Shown: positions 9,288 to 21,061 of the stretch, piece by piece
Numbering within the stretch: position 1 is the first letter of the stretch
Layout of the letters: the number at the start of each line of letters is the position of its first letter
NCBI GenBank assembly: GCA_032719365.1
Contig: CM064874.1
Span: forward strand, 34,954,716-35,018,715
Direction of reading: 5' to 3'
Length of the DNA stretch: 64,000 nucleotides
Source of the DNA: Prinsepia uniflora
Taxonomy: Eukaryota; Streptophyta; Magnoliopsida; Rosales; Rosaceae
Program-made: the position numbers and the translations under genes
Notes under the pieces: generated by a model
Seen by the model: the letters and a program-made list of their open reading frames with translations, nothing else
What the model was told of the DNA's origin: nothing
The model's database searches: none

Positions 9288-12147
9288 TGTCAAGGCCCAC
9301 CCCAAATCCCCCAGGATTAGGGACTAAACCCTGCTCCCGTCTGACAACCCAAAAACGAAAAACCAAAACAACCTCACGAAAACCACAAATTACATTGTCA
9401 GACGCAGGAGAATTTAAAACACCCCAGAGTCAACGGTTATACAGAGCATAGTACCAAACAAAGGAAAACAAAGCCGATACACAGAGTACACGCACAACGA
9501 AAAATTGGAAACACTCCGGGAAAACTCTCGAGTATTCTATGCCTCCGACGCTGCCTCAACGTCAACCCCCGCGCTAGCTCCACGACTTGGAGGGAAATTT
9601 AAAACAGAAAGTGTGAGTGGACCATAAAGAATAAAAGTTCAAAAACCATTTCATAAACAAACCAGGGTTTGGCCCTCCGTTTTGAAAACATGCATGCATA
9701 ACCCAATTTCTGAAAACAGTTATAAATCATATCATTTTCATCATGGAAATCACAGCAACATAAACACAGTATGCTAAACGTAATAAAACATTAACAGTAA
9801 AACATAAGATACCAATATAATCATCCGATCAAACTTGCTGGATCTATCCGAGTCTTTAAACTCCCGAGTCTTTAAACTCAATCCAGGCCTCAATAATATC
9901 CGAGTCTTTAAACTCCCGAGTCTTTAAACTCCTGAGTCTTTAAACTCAACAGGCCTACGGGAGAAATGTCCATATATCCGAGTCTTTAAACTCCGAGTCT
10001 TTAAACTCAATCCGGGTCTTTAAACCCAATCCTGGCCCGTCCCCCACCAATCACAATGTCCGGGTCTTTAAACCCAATAATCAGATCCAGCAAATCCAAT
10101 CCAAAACCATTTGAAAACCTTTTCTAAATCTATATCCAAACCCGAATCCGAAATCACTGGCCCGAAGCCCTTCCGGCATCCAGAACCGTCATTCCAAACC
10201 CAAATCCGGAATTCCACTTTTCAACCTTAAAACCAAATTCCACTTTCCGAAATCCGATTCTAAAACCGAAAACCTCGCTTACTAAATCATGTCTTAATCC
10301 ATTTATAACCATTGAAAATCACTCATCATTTGAAATTCAAATCATGGCATCGAAATCAGAATTCAAACCTTTCTCGTAAAACGTGCTGAAAATCGTACTT
10401 TCTCGAAAAACGTGCAATTAAGTAAAACAGTTATAGCATATTCAGTAAACATCAAATCACATATAAAACCGTAAAACAAGTAATTAAAAGCAGTTATGCA
10501 TGCTCAGTTATAGAGAAGGGGTCCACTCACAGATACCGGGCATGTCACTCGCGTCCCGAACGTCCTGCAAGTTCCACGACCTCCTCGAAGATTCCCGATC
10601 CTGTCACAAGTCACCATACTACATCACTAACACGTTAACGAAGGTTCTCCTAATTCCCCACAAAATTCCCCGGACTCTAAACGTAAGGAACCGAGACCCT
10701 AAACCTTCAACCTCGTAAAACTAACTCAATTCAACGTCCGATTAACCCGAAACCTATCTCAAAAGACTCGTTACAACTTCTAGACCAAAAACCTAGTTGG
10801 AAGTTTCCCCAAAAACCACCGCACGCGCCGCCCAAAATGGCTGCGCGTGGGCCTCACGCGCCTGAACAGAAACACTGTTCATCTTCAACCTCGAGCAGTC
10901 ACTGTTCTGGACCTGCGTGGCCGGTTCTTCGCCGTCCGCCATTCGTTTTCCTTCCTTTTTCCTTCCCTAGCTTCGTCCTATCCTAAGCAATTCAATCCAA
11001 CCTTAAAAAAATCGACATCACGACTTAAAACACACCTCCCTAACTCGAACCCGAAACCTCCCAAAACTCTGTTCCACAATCCGACCACTCGTACACTTCC
11101 TTTTCACGGCTTCACAACCAGAAGCTCCCTAGGGACTCACTGAGTCGACTAGCACTCACCAAACCCCTCGAATCAACCCCAAACTTCACGACTCAATGTC
11201 TGAACCTAAATTGAAAAATAGAGCATTTTAAGGAAATTATGGAATTACCTGTGCTCAGGCCTCCGCCGTGAGCTCCGTCGTGCCCACTCGACTCCTCTAT
11301 TCCTCCTCCGTCCTCTGGAAACCACCACCAGCCTCGATTGATCAATTACACGACATCACCACTGCCAACACCCCTCTCTGTTTTTCTGAGAACTCTCACC
11401 TCTCACACTCCCGAACTCACTTCAGTGCAACCCACACACTCACTGGTCTCACCATCTCTCACTGCTCTCACTTAATGAATTAACAAAACTCACACTCTCA
11501 CCCAACAACTAATCGATTTCCCCCCTCCGCCCAGTCTCTGTTCTTCTGTCTTCGAACACGGCTACACATACTAAGCACAATTTTAATTCCTGCCCGTGCA
11601 CCCTAGAACCCACTACACATACGCATGTGTCTTCAATCCAATGGTCCCAATCCAAAATATCCCAATTAGCACTACACACTTGTCCTCATCCTATTTGTAC
11701 AAATCATGAAGCACCCAAAAGACAAAAATACCACTGTGAGTTAAAATTCCCGTTTTGCCCTTCACTGTTGAACTCAGGACGACGAGATCTACCTAACGGT
11801 CCTTAGTCCACGTATAAAAACCCTATCGTACGAAAATTCAACTTTTCCCCTTCGTTTACCGAAATTACGTTAATGCCCTCAACCTTCCGAACATCATAAC
11901 TTACCCCTCGGATGTCGGAATCGGGCGTGCCGCCTGTCTACGAATTCGTGACGTCCCGAACTACGTCACGGTCAACATTCAATATCCAATTGACCGCCCA
12001 AACTCAAAGTCAACATTTTGACCAAACTAGGGGTAAAATCGTCATTCTACACTAACGAGCCAAACATAACCACCTAAACAACGATTAAGCTCATTAATCC
12101 GTTACTAATGACTTCCTTAATCCTAACTCCCGGGACGGGTCATTACA
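9288..12147 (-). repeat. B 3' LTR (left copy)
   Basis: The + strand runs TGTCAAGGCCC...GTCATTACA, matching the right copy over its full length with scattered substitutions. The inner inverted pair is a perfect GTGAGTGGAC (9613-9622) and GTCCACTCAC (10521-10530), with ATGCATGCA near each. Between them is a hairpin array. The reading frames of 60-100 codons here (for example 10847-11143) are proline/serine-rich and out of register between copies, so I do not call genes. Confidence 0.92.
9838..10085 (-). repeat. Array of GAGTCTTTAAACTC mini-hairpins in the B left LTR
   Basis: A 14-nt unit recurs about ten times with irregular spacing. Its arms pair across CTTTAA. Most units have GAGT/ACTC arms and some have GGGT/ACCC, so where one arm changes the other changes to match. 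The right LTR has a shorter array at about 21621-21760, so the copy number has changed since insertion or the sister copy was deleted. Confidence 0.8.
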
Positions 12148-12272
12148 ACCTACCCTCCTTAAAAGAATTTCGTCCCCGAAATTCCATAGCTCGTTCCCGA
12201 CACCTAGGGTCTCCTACCCGGTGGTCAACTCTCGCCCAACGACAACTACTCCTACCTGTCTTCTCCACCTTG
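12148..12272 (-). other. B 3' internal end with polypurine tract
   Basis: On the minus strand AATTTCGGGGACGAAATTC precedes AAGGAGGGTAGGT, which abuts the TGTAATGACCC start of the B 3' LTR. The rest is non-coding. CCTTG at 12268-12272 is the left target duplication of element C. Confidence 0.85.
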
Positions 12273-15200
12273 TGTCAGGGCCCACCCCTAATCCCCCGGG
12301 ATTAAGGGCTAAACCCCGCTCCCGTCTGACTTGCGCATGACACAAGGGCTAAACAGACATCTAACCTCCGTGTGACACGTAAGTCGGACAAGGGAGTTCC
12401 GGTCCGATCATCTCAACAACTTCTGAATTTCCCAGAGTGCGCAGAGTCTACTGTGGAACGTCTATGTGATGTCTCCGTCTCTCAACCAACAGCCCGCGCC
12501 GCAACAACCCGGAGGGTATCAAAAACACGAAAAGACAGTGAGTGGACAAAAATAAATTTAGGTTCAAAAACAATTTTTAGAAAACAACAACAGTTATACC
12601 CTCCGTTTTGAAAACCAATGCATGCATATCAATTTAATATCACAAAACCATGTACGAAAAATCAAACACATTTTTCCTTTTCTCAAATCCCGGGCCTTCG
12701 CCCAAAACCACCAAAACCCATTATAACCAACGGAAACCATTTCATCCGGGCAAGCAACTGCCCAACGGATCGGAAAACCATTTTTATAAACCATCATCAT
12801 CACATCTCAGTGAAATCCAAAACATATTTAAAACCACATTCTCATCCATCGAACCTGCTGGATCTATCCGAGTCTTTAAACTCTCGAGTCTTTAAACTCA
12901 ATCCAGGCCTCAATAATATCCGATCCTTTAAACTCCCGAGTCATTAAACTCAATAGGCCTACGAGGGAAATATCAATATATCCGAGTCTTTAAACACAAT
13001 CCGGGTCTTTAAACCCAATCCGGGCCAGTCCCCCGTCAATTATAATATCCGGGTCTTTAAAACCAATATCCAGATCCAGCCAATCCAATCAAAACCATTT
13101 GAAAACCATTTTCCATTTCCATATCCAAACCCGAATCCGAAATCACTGGCCGGAAGCCCTTCCGGCATCCAGAACCGTCATTTCGAATCCAAATCCAGAA
13201 CTCATATCCATTCCTTTCCAGATCTGAGTCCGCAACCATCATTCCGTAAGCTAGCATCCGGAATAACCATTCCGAACCCAAACCCGGAAATCCACTTTCA
13301 AGTCCCGAATCGAATCCCGAATCTTCACCCAGAATTCCGATTCTAAAACCCGAAATCACATTTCTGAAAACCATTTTTGAACTGGGCTTCAAGCCCGAAA
13401 ACACTTTTCAAAAATCCTTTTACTTCTTTGAAATCAAATCATATTTCAAATCCCGTAACCATTTCATTAAAACCAGTTCAAATCACAGTATCATCAAAAT
13501 CTCGTAAAACGTAAAATACGTTATTTCCTTGAAAAACGTGCCAAAACCATAAACCATCACAATCGTAAATCAAATCATAGAATCAAGTATATAAAACATA
13601 TAAAAACATATATGCATGCATCAAGAGTTATAAAGAAAAGTCCACTCACAGACCATTCCGACGTCGCCTTGATACGCGCGCACTTACGCCGTCCCCGGCC
13701 ATTCGCTATCCTCAGCTTTCCCAAACCTTTCCAAATCCCAATATAAGGTCACTAACTACTTCACGATACTCATACTAAAGCCCCATAATTTTCCCGTATT
13801 TTTAACTATTTTTGACCGAGCCTCGAAACCTTTGGACAGCCCGAAACATATTGAGCCAATGTCTGATTGACTCGAAACCAGCGCCAAAATGTTCGTTACA
13901 TCGAATACTTTAAAAGTCGTGTTGGCAGATTCCCTAAAATACCCCTCACGCGCCCTCACGCACGTCTAGAAGCTTCCGCGCGTGAGACCCACGCGCGTGA
14001 ACAGTGTCATCGTCAACCTCAGGTGAACCCGGTTCACCTGGTTCGAACCGGTCCGATCTAGCCTTGAACCGGCGTTCACGGTTTTCCTTCAATTTCATTC
14101 GGTTTTTAATCCCGTTTTAGTTCCTTAGTTTCGTCCTGGTCTAGATAGGTGATTCCCTGAATTTATTTGTAAAACTAAATCCCAAATCCCCTCGTCCAAT
14201 CTTCGAAGAAACTCAGAAAATTCGAGTTTCTGCCTCCGGCCACCCACGGCCACTGCGAAGCTCCAGGTTACTTCCTAAGGTCATTCTCAACTTGCTAAAA
14301 CTAATAGGGACCTTAGAATACCTTGATAGCCACCCAAAACTCACGACTTTTGAATTTAACCAAATTGGGAAAATAGAGGACCGTGGACAAATACCTGTGT
14401 TCTGACCTCCGCCGTGCACACCGTTGTGCTCCTCCGGATTCACAAAGCTCCCCTCAGGTCCCTGATCACTTCTACTTGTCCAATTTTGAAGATTGATCGA
14501 TCAAGGTGTGCAACCGTGCACAAAACCTCTGCCTTGTTTCTCTGGTTTTTCCCGCACTTCTCACACACCTCACACACTCACCGTCACGCCCAACTCCTCA
14601 CAAATACGATCACTCACTCTCCTAGCTCTCCTTCGAACACCACAGAACCTCACAACACTCACCCAGTCTCTGCAATTTAGTCCATTCATCCCTCAAGCTC
14701 ACCCTCTGTTTTTTTTTCCCTCTTCGACTAACAGAAAGCACACACACATGACACCATTTTTGAACACACCCGCACGGCCTAGAACCCACTAGAGCCCTGC
14801 CACATGTCACCATCTCAAAGCCCCTCTCACAAGTGTCTCACTCTCAGCTGTACACCTGTCCCTATCCTGTTGCACAATTCCCAATGTGCAAAAGACCAAA
14901 ATGCCCTTCCTTTTAAGCCAAAATTACCATTTTGCCACTACATTCCTAGACCCGTAGCTCACAAGTCCTAACTCCGATGAACACGTACCGCCTGTCGTTG
15001 AATTCAGGACGACGAGATCTACCTAACAGTCCTAGGTCAACGTGTAAAAACCCGATCGTACGAAAAGTCAATTCTTCCCCCTAGTTTAACCAAATTACGA
15101 CAGTGCCCTCAACCTTCCGAACATCATAACTTCCTCCTCGGATGTCGGAATCGGGCGTGCCACCTGTCTACGGATTTGTGACGTCCCAAACTACGTCACG

Positions 15201-15376
15201 GTCATTGGTCAATACCCTATTGACAGCCCGAACTAAAAGTCGACTTTTTGCCCAACTAGGGGCAAAATCGTCATTCTACACTAAAGGACCTATCAGAACC
15301 AACTAACCACCGATTAAGATCCCTAATCCTTCACTAATCACCGTTTTAACCCTAATATCCGTGACGGGTCGTTACA
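12273..15376 (-). repeat. C 3' LTR (left copy)
   Basis: The + strand runs TGTCAGGGCCC...GTCGTTACA and is closely similar to the right copy. The inner inverted pair is GTGAGTGGAC (12538-12547) and GTCCACTCAC (13640-13649), with TGCATGCA just inside each. A GAGTCTTTAAACTC-type hairpin array is at about 12864-13060. Two copies of the CCGCCTGTC / CCACCTGTCTACGG motif lie near 14988 and 15160. Confidence 0.93.
12864..13060 (-). repeat. Mini-hairpin array in the C left LTR
   Basis: It has the same unit type as in B (GAGT/ACTC and GGGT/ACCC arms around CTTTAA). Several units here are damaged (for example TTTAAACAC), which breaks pairing. The right LTR has the matching array at about 16940-17145 with different damage. 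Confidence 0.7.
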
Positions 15377-16349
15377 ATCCACCCTCAAAAGAATTTCGTC
15401 CCCGAAATTCCGCAGCTCGTTTCGGACACCTGGGTCTCCTACCCAAACAACAACTACTTCGTCTTCCTCTCCCTCGACTGCTCCAATCACCTGGTCGGAA
15501 TAAGGCTACAAAGTCCTAGATTGTGGGTTCTCTTCTCTTCAATAACCTCAAATTGATCAATAATCTGTCATCCTTCAACGGAATACACAACGATCTCGAC
15601 CATCCCTACGACCTTAATCCCACCGATGGTTAAACCTGTCCATACCAACCTAGCCCAATCCATCACGAAGCCTAGGGTCATCGAGCATCAGCTGTTCAAC
15701 TCTAATCAACCAACGACAATTTGACCAGACAACCACTACATCGGCTGCACCTAGCAGCACCATCTCCAATCCGGCCGTAAGTTGGCCCAAACCTCAAGGA
15801 CTACGATCCAGTAATCCCACAGGGTACCTCAAAGCATCCTCGTCATCCAGGTTACCTAAACCCGCCATTGCCACGCAACCCAACTAACCAAAGGTCCAAA
15901 GCCATCCGACCCAACCGACCACCAACAGTTGGCCTCCTTGGCCTACGTATATCACTACCTCAACGAGCTACTCTTAGGCCCCCTCAGGCCATCAAAACTA
16001 CACATCCGTAGCTCACCAGCTACCAACCAGGTTAACCTTGCTCGTATATGTCCGACCCTATGGTCCATCAATCACATAACACCAATACCAGTGCGCCAAC
16101 GCACTAACCAATCCGGCCCTAAGCCAACAGATGCCTTACCTTGCACCCCGTATCGAGTGACTAGCACCCTTAAACGTACTTATCCAACCACCTTAAACAT
16201 ACTATCACTATCATATCCAGGTTGTTGTCGGGCTGTTCCGCGTTGAGACATCACATCCACAATAGCATCACATCACCCAAGTCGACGAACCAACGACTCT
16301 GGGAATCAAACCTCACACAGAATACACAAAACCTTGCTCTGATACCAAT
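15377..16349 (-). other. C internal region, non-coding
   Basis: It contains the polypurine-side segment (minus strand AATTTCGGGGACGAAATTC) at its left end and the primer site at its right end. I find no Gag, protease, RT or integrase motif on either strand. The 105-codon reading frame at 15929-16246 has no recognisable domain. Parts resemble the non-coding DNA of B at about 19690-19800. Confidence 0.8.
16336..16347 (-). other. C primer-binding site (tRNA-iMet)
   Basis: GCTCTGATACCA on the + strand is TGGTATCAGAGC on the element strand, two bases from the 5' LTR of C. Confidence 0.9.
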
Positions 16350-19300
16350 TGTTAGGGCCCACCCCTAATCCCCCGGGATTAAGGCCTAAACTCCGCTCCC
16401 GTCTGACTTGCGCATGACACAAGGGCTAAACAGACATCTAACCTCCGTGTGACACGTAAGTTGGACAAGGGAGTTCCGGTCCGACCATCTCAACAACTTC
16501 CGAATTTCCCAGAGTGCGCAGAGTCTATTGTGGAACGTCTATGTGATGTCTCCGTCTCTCAACCAACAGCCCGCGCCGCAACAACCTGGAGGGTATCAAA
16601 AACACGAAAAGACTGTGAGTGGACAAAAATAAATTTAGGTTCAAAAACAATTTTTAGAAAACAACAACAGTTATACCCTCCGTTTTGAAAACCAATGCAT
16701 GCATATCAATTTAATATCACAAAACCATGTACGAAAAATCAAACACATTTTTCCTTTTCTCAAATCCCGGGCCTTCGCCCAAAACCACCAAAACCCATTA
16801 TAACCAAAGAAAACCATTTCATCCGGCCACTGCCCAACGCATCGGAAAACCATTTTTATAAACCATCATCATCACATCTCAGTGAAATCCAAAACATATT
16901 TAAAACCACATTCTCATCCATCGAACCTGCTGGATCTATCCGAGTCTTTAAACTCCCGAGTCATTAAACTCAATCCAGGCCTCAATAATATCCGAGCCTT
17001 TAAACTCCCGAGTCTTTAAACTCAATAGGCCTACGGGGGAAATATCAATATATCTGAGTCTTTAAACTCAATCCGGGTCTTTAAACCCAATACGGGCCAG
17101 TCCCCCGTCAATCATAATATCCGGGTCTTTAAACCCAATATCTAGATCCAGCAAATCCAATCAAAACCATTTGAAAACCATTTTCCATTTCCATATCCAA
17201 ACCCGAATCCGAAATCACTGGCCTGAAGCCCTTCCAGCATCCAGAACCGTCATTTCGAATCCAAATCCAGAACTCATATCCATTCCTTTCCAGATCCGAG
17301 TCCGCAACCATCATTCCGTAAGCTATCATCCGGAACAACCATTCCGAACCCAAACCCAGAAATCCACTTTCAAGTCCCGAATCGAATCCCGAATCGTCAC
17401 CCGGAATTGCGATTCCAAAACACGAAATCACATTTATGAAAACCGCTTTTGAACTGGGCTTCAAGCCCGAAAACACTTTTCCAAAATCCATTTACTTCTT
17501 TGAAATCAAATCATATTTCAAATCCCGAAACCATTTCATTAAAACCAATTCAAATCACAGTATCATCAAAATCTCTTAAAACGTAAGATACCATTATTTC
17601 CTCGAAAAACGTGCCAAAACCATAAACCATCACAATCGTAAATCAAATCATATAATCACGTATAGAAAACATATAAAAACATATAGGCATGCATCAAGAG
17701 TTAGAAAGCAAAGTCCACTCACAGACCATTTCGACGTCGCGTCGATACGCGCGCACTTACGCCGTCCCTGGCCATTCGCTATCCTCAGCTTTCCCGAACC
17801 TGTCCAAATCCCAATATAAGGTCACTAACTACTTCACAATACTCATACTAAAGCCCCATAATTTTCCCGTATTTTTAACTATTTTTAACCAAGCCTCAAA
17901 ACCTTCGGACAGCTAGAAACATATCGAGCCGATGTCCGATGGACTCGAAACCAGCGCCAAAATGTTCGTTACATTGAATACTTTAAAAGTCATGTTGGAA
18001 GATTCCCCAAAATACCCCTCACGCGCCCTCATGCGTGTCTATAAGCTTCTGCACGTGAGACCCACGCGCGTCTAGAAGCTTCTGCACGTGACACCCACAC
18101 GCGTGAACAGTGTCATCGTCAACCTCAGGTGAACCCGGTTCACCTGGTTCGAACCGGTCTGGTCCAGCCTTGAACCGGTGTTCAGGGTTTTCCTTCAATT
18201 TCATCAGGTTTTTAATCCCGTTTTAGTTCCTTAGTTTCGTCCTGGTCTAGGTAGGTGATTCCCTGAATTTATTTGTAAAACTAAATCCCAAATCGCCTCC
18301 TCCAAGCTTCGAAGAAACTCAGAAAATTCGAGTTTCTGCCTTCGGCCACCCACGGCCACTCCGAAGCTCCAGGTTACTTCCTAAGGTCATTCTCAACTTC
18401 CTAAAACTAATAGGGACCTTAGAATACCTCGACAGCCACCCAAACCTCACGACTTTTGAATTTAACCAAATTGGAAAAACAGAGGACAGTGGACAAATAC
18501 CTGTGTTCTAACCTCCGCCGTGCACGCCGCTGTGCTCCTCCGGATTCACAAAGCTCCCCTCAGGTCCCTGATCAGTTCTACCCGTCCAATTTTGAAGATT
18601 GATCGATCAAGTTGCACAACCGTGCACAAAACCTCTGCCCTGTTTCTCTGGTTTTTCACGCACTTCTCACACACCTCACACACTCACCGTCACGCCCAAC
18701 TCCTCACAAATACGATCACTCACTCTCCTAGCTATCCTTCGAACACCACAGAACCTCACAACACTCACCCAGTTTCTGCAATTTAGTCCATTCATCCCTC
18801 AAGCTCACCCTATGTTTTTTTTCCCTCTTCGACTAAAACAAAGCACACACACACGACACCATTTTTAAACACACCCGTGCACGGCCTAGAACGCACACAC
18901 GACACAATTCCCAATGTGCAAAAGACCAAAATACCCTTCCTTTTAAGCCAAAATTACAATTTTGCCACTACCTTCCTAGACCCTTATCTCACACGTCCTA
19001 ACTCTGATGAACACGTGCCGCCTGTCGTTGAATTCAGGACGACGAGATCTACCTAACGGTCCTAGGTCAACGTGTAAAAACCCGATCGTACGAAAAGTCA
19101 ACTCTTCCCCTAGTTTAATCAAATTACGACAATGCCCTCAACCTTCTGAACATCATAACTTCCTCCTCGGATGTCGGAATCGGGCGTGCCACCTGTCTAT
19201 GGATTCGTGACGTCTCAAACTACACGGTCATCAGTCAATACCCAATTGACCGCCCGAACTAAAAGTCGACTTTTTGCCCAACAAGGGGCAAAATCGTCAT

Positions 19301-19402
19301 TCTACACTAAAGGACCTATCAGAACCAACTAACCACCGATTAAGCTCACTAATCCTTCACTAATCACCGTCTTAACCCTAATGTCCGGGACGGGTCGTTA
19401 CA
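16350..19402 (-). repeat. C 5' LTR (right copy)
   Basis: It starts TGTTAGGGCCC (one change from the left copy) and ends GTCGTTACA before CCTTG. The inner inverted pair is GTGAGTGGAC (16615-16624) and GTCCACTCAC (17713-17722). Relative to the left copy it has small indels, for example near 18060 and 18890. Confidence 0.93.
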
Positions 19403-19407
19403 CCTTG

Positions 19408-19895
19408 GGTATTTCACAACACCCCCACTACCAGGTCAACACTCCTGACACATGCACCTCGTACTACCAACTAAAACTTCATGGTGTACGCAATGGAAAC
19501 TCTATTAACAGAAAACAAAGGTATTTTAAAATACCTTATGTAGAGTACCCAATAGAATTCATAGAGTACATCCTCACGTACTACCACCTGTACCTTCTGG
19601 AAACCCAACTCAAATCCTAACCCAGAAGTTATCTAGTCCAAAAAGGAATCCTACCTACCGGGTCACTACTCAACGACTCCGACCACCTTGTCGGAATAAC
19701 CCAACAAAGTCCTAAAGGCAATCCTAGATTGTGGGATCTCTTCAATAACCTCATATCGATCAGTTATAGTCACTCCTTTCCAACTCCTTCCGTCATCCTT
19801 TGACGGCACTCACTGAAATCTTGAACCACCTTACTCCAAGTCACCTAGGGAAAGTCCTAGACTCTATCCCGAAACCAAACAACACTGTGGACAAC
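19408..19895 (-). other. B internal non-coding DNA between gag and insertion C
   Basis: No protein domain is seen where protease and RT would be expected. Part resembles the C internal region. Confidence 0.7.
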
Positions 19896-20965
19896 TTAAC
19901 CAAGGAAAGTCAAAGTACCTGTCACCGCACCGGGTGCTGCCTGAGCCTTCTGCTGAGTCATCGCAAACACTCGGGCTTGGGGTCCTGAAGATCTACCGCG
20001 TCCTCTCGAACTACTAGTGGCACCACCACCTACACTGGTGCCTGCTGTCCCTGACACTGACGCCGCACTCCTTCCAGGCTTCGCCGTTCCTCGACCTACA
20101 CCACCCTCCTGTGGTAACAGTGGACAGTCACGTCGGAAGTGACCTCGCTCCCCACAGTAGTAACACACATCCCAACCTGGTCCACCACTCGGTCTCCCGG
20201 TGGACGCAACAGACATCGCACTCGTTTGCAGAGTCGGCTGTGCTCGGTAACCACGGAACCCCGAACTCTGGAAACTACCAGGTCTGCCGAAAAGATAATC
20301 GCCCGCCGACGATGCTCCACTGTAGTTACCCCTCTTCGGTACCCTCTGTTCGAAGTTCCAGAAAAAGGTGGCTCCCGGCGTCGTACCGGCAAGCTAGCCG
20401 CAACCCTCACAGCAGCATCCGACAACTCTCGGAGGGTAGCAAACGATCCAGCCGTCACTATGGCTCGTATCTCACCTCGCAGGCCCAACTCAAACCTACA
20501 GCACTTCTCGGCTTCAGTGGCCACAAACGCAGGAGCAAAACGAGACAACATCTGAAACTTCTGTTCGTACTCAGCCACACTCATACTCCCCTGTTGGAGT
20601 CGCAGAAATTCAGCCTCCTTGGCATCACGAAAAGAACGAGGTCAATACTGATCCAAAAAATGCTCCCTGAACGTCTCCCAGGTCACTGTGTGGGCGTCCC
20701 AGCCAGACAACTCGAGGATATACCACCACTCGTACGCCGCACCGTCAAGTAAAAAGGTAGCCAATAACACTCGATCCTCCGGTGGGCAATGCATCATTTC
20801 GAAAATCCGCTCAAGTCTCGTAATCCACCTTTAGGCTTCTTCAAGATCTGCCCCTCCACTAAAAGCCGTAGCCCCGAGCCGCTGGGCTAGTTCGATCGTA
20901 GCACTCTCTGTCCCTCTCGCCGCTTCGTCTTCAGGTCGTGGATGGGGTTCACTTCTCGGAGGTAT
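19896..20965 (-). pseudogene. B gag (capsid and zinc knuckle), nearly complete
   Basis: On the minus strand the capsid is readable, with RLGATAFSGGADLEEA, then ERIFEMMHCPPEDRVLLATF, YEWWYILELSGWD, ETFREHFLDQY, AEFLRLQQGSMSVAEYEQKF and RFELGLRGEIRAIV. A CCHC knuckle CYYCGERGHFRRDC follows, and then a short tail. Breaks: the expected ATG (before PPR) is ATA at 20963-20965; there are stops at 20831-20833 and 20642-20644; and a frameshift lies between about 20320 and 20340. It is related to the gag of A but clearly distinct. Gag would package element RNA. This copy cannot make an intact protein. Confidence 0.88.
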
Positions 20966-21047
20966 AGTCAACCGCACGCTGAAAGAGGCATAAAATCAAT
21001 CAGACAACCTAACACAACCTCGCAACAGACACAAACCACAAACCTAT

Positions 21048-21059
21048 GCTCTGATACCA
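21048..21059 (-). other. B primer-binding site (tRNA-iMet)
   Basis: GCTCTGATACCA on the + strand lies two bases from the 5' LTR of B, confirming the minus-strand orientation. Confidence 0.9.
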
Positions 21060-21061
21060 AT

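Larger units (their letters stand above)
12273..19402 (-). mobile_element. Element C: non-coding LTR element (LARD-like)
   Basis: C lies on the minus strand inside B, with a perfect duplication CCTTG (12268-12272, 19403-19407). It has two LTRs of about 3.1 kb, a tRNA-iMet primer site, a degenerate polypurine tract, and only 973 bp of internal DNA with no gag or pol domain. The internal DNA shares phrases with the non-coding part of B (for example CAAAGTCCTAGATTGTGGG). This suggests that C derives from a B-like element by loss of gag. It is the youngest layer of the A/B/C nest. Confidence 0.92.

Noticed and set aside
9838..10085. Repeated 14-16 bp units resembling a CRISPR array
   Set aside because: Spacing is irregular, the spacers are repeated phrases and not unique, the array lies in a plant LTR, and there are no cas genes.
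14493..14813. Reading frames of 63-99 codons in the C LTRs present in both copies
   Set aside because: They are Ser/Thr/Pro/His-rich, overlap each other on both strands, and change frame and length between the two LTRs (compare 18520-18868).
20111..20752. A 213-codon + strand reading frame
   Set aside because: It is the antisense shadow of the B gag, which has recognisable capsid and zinc-knuckle motifs on the minus strand.
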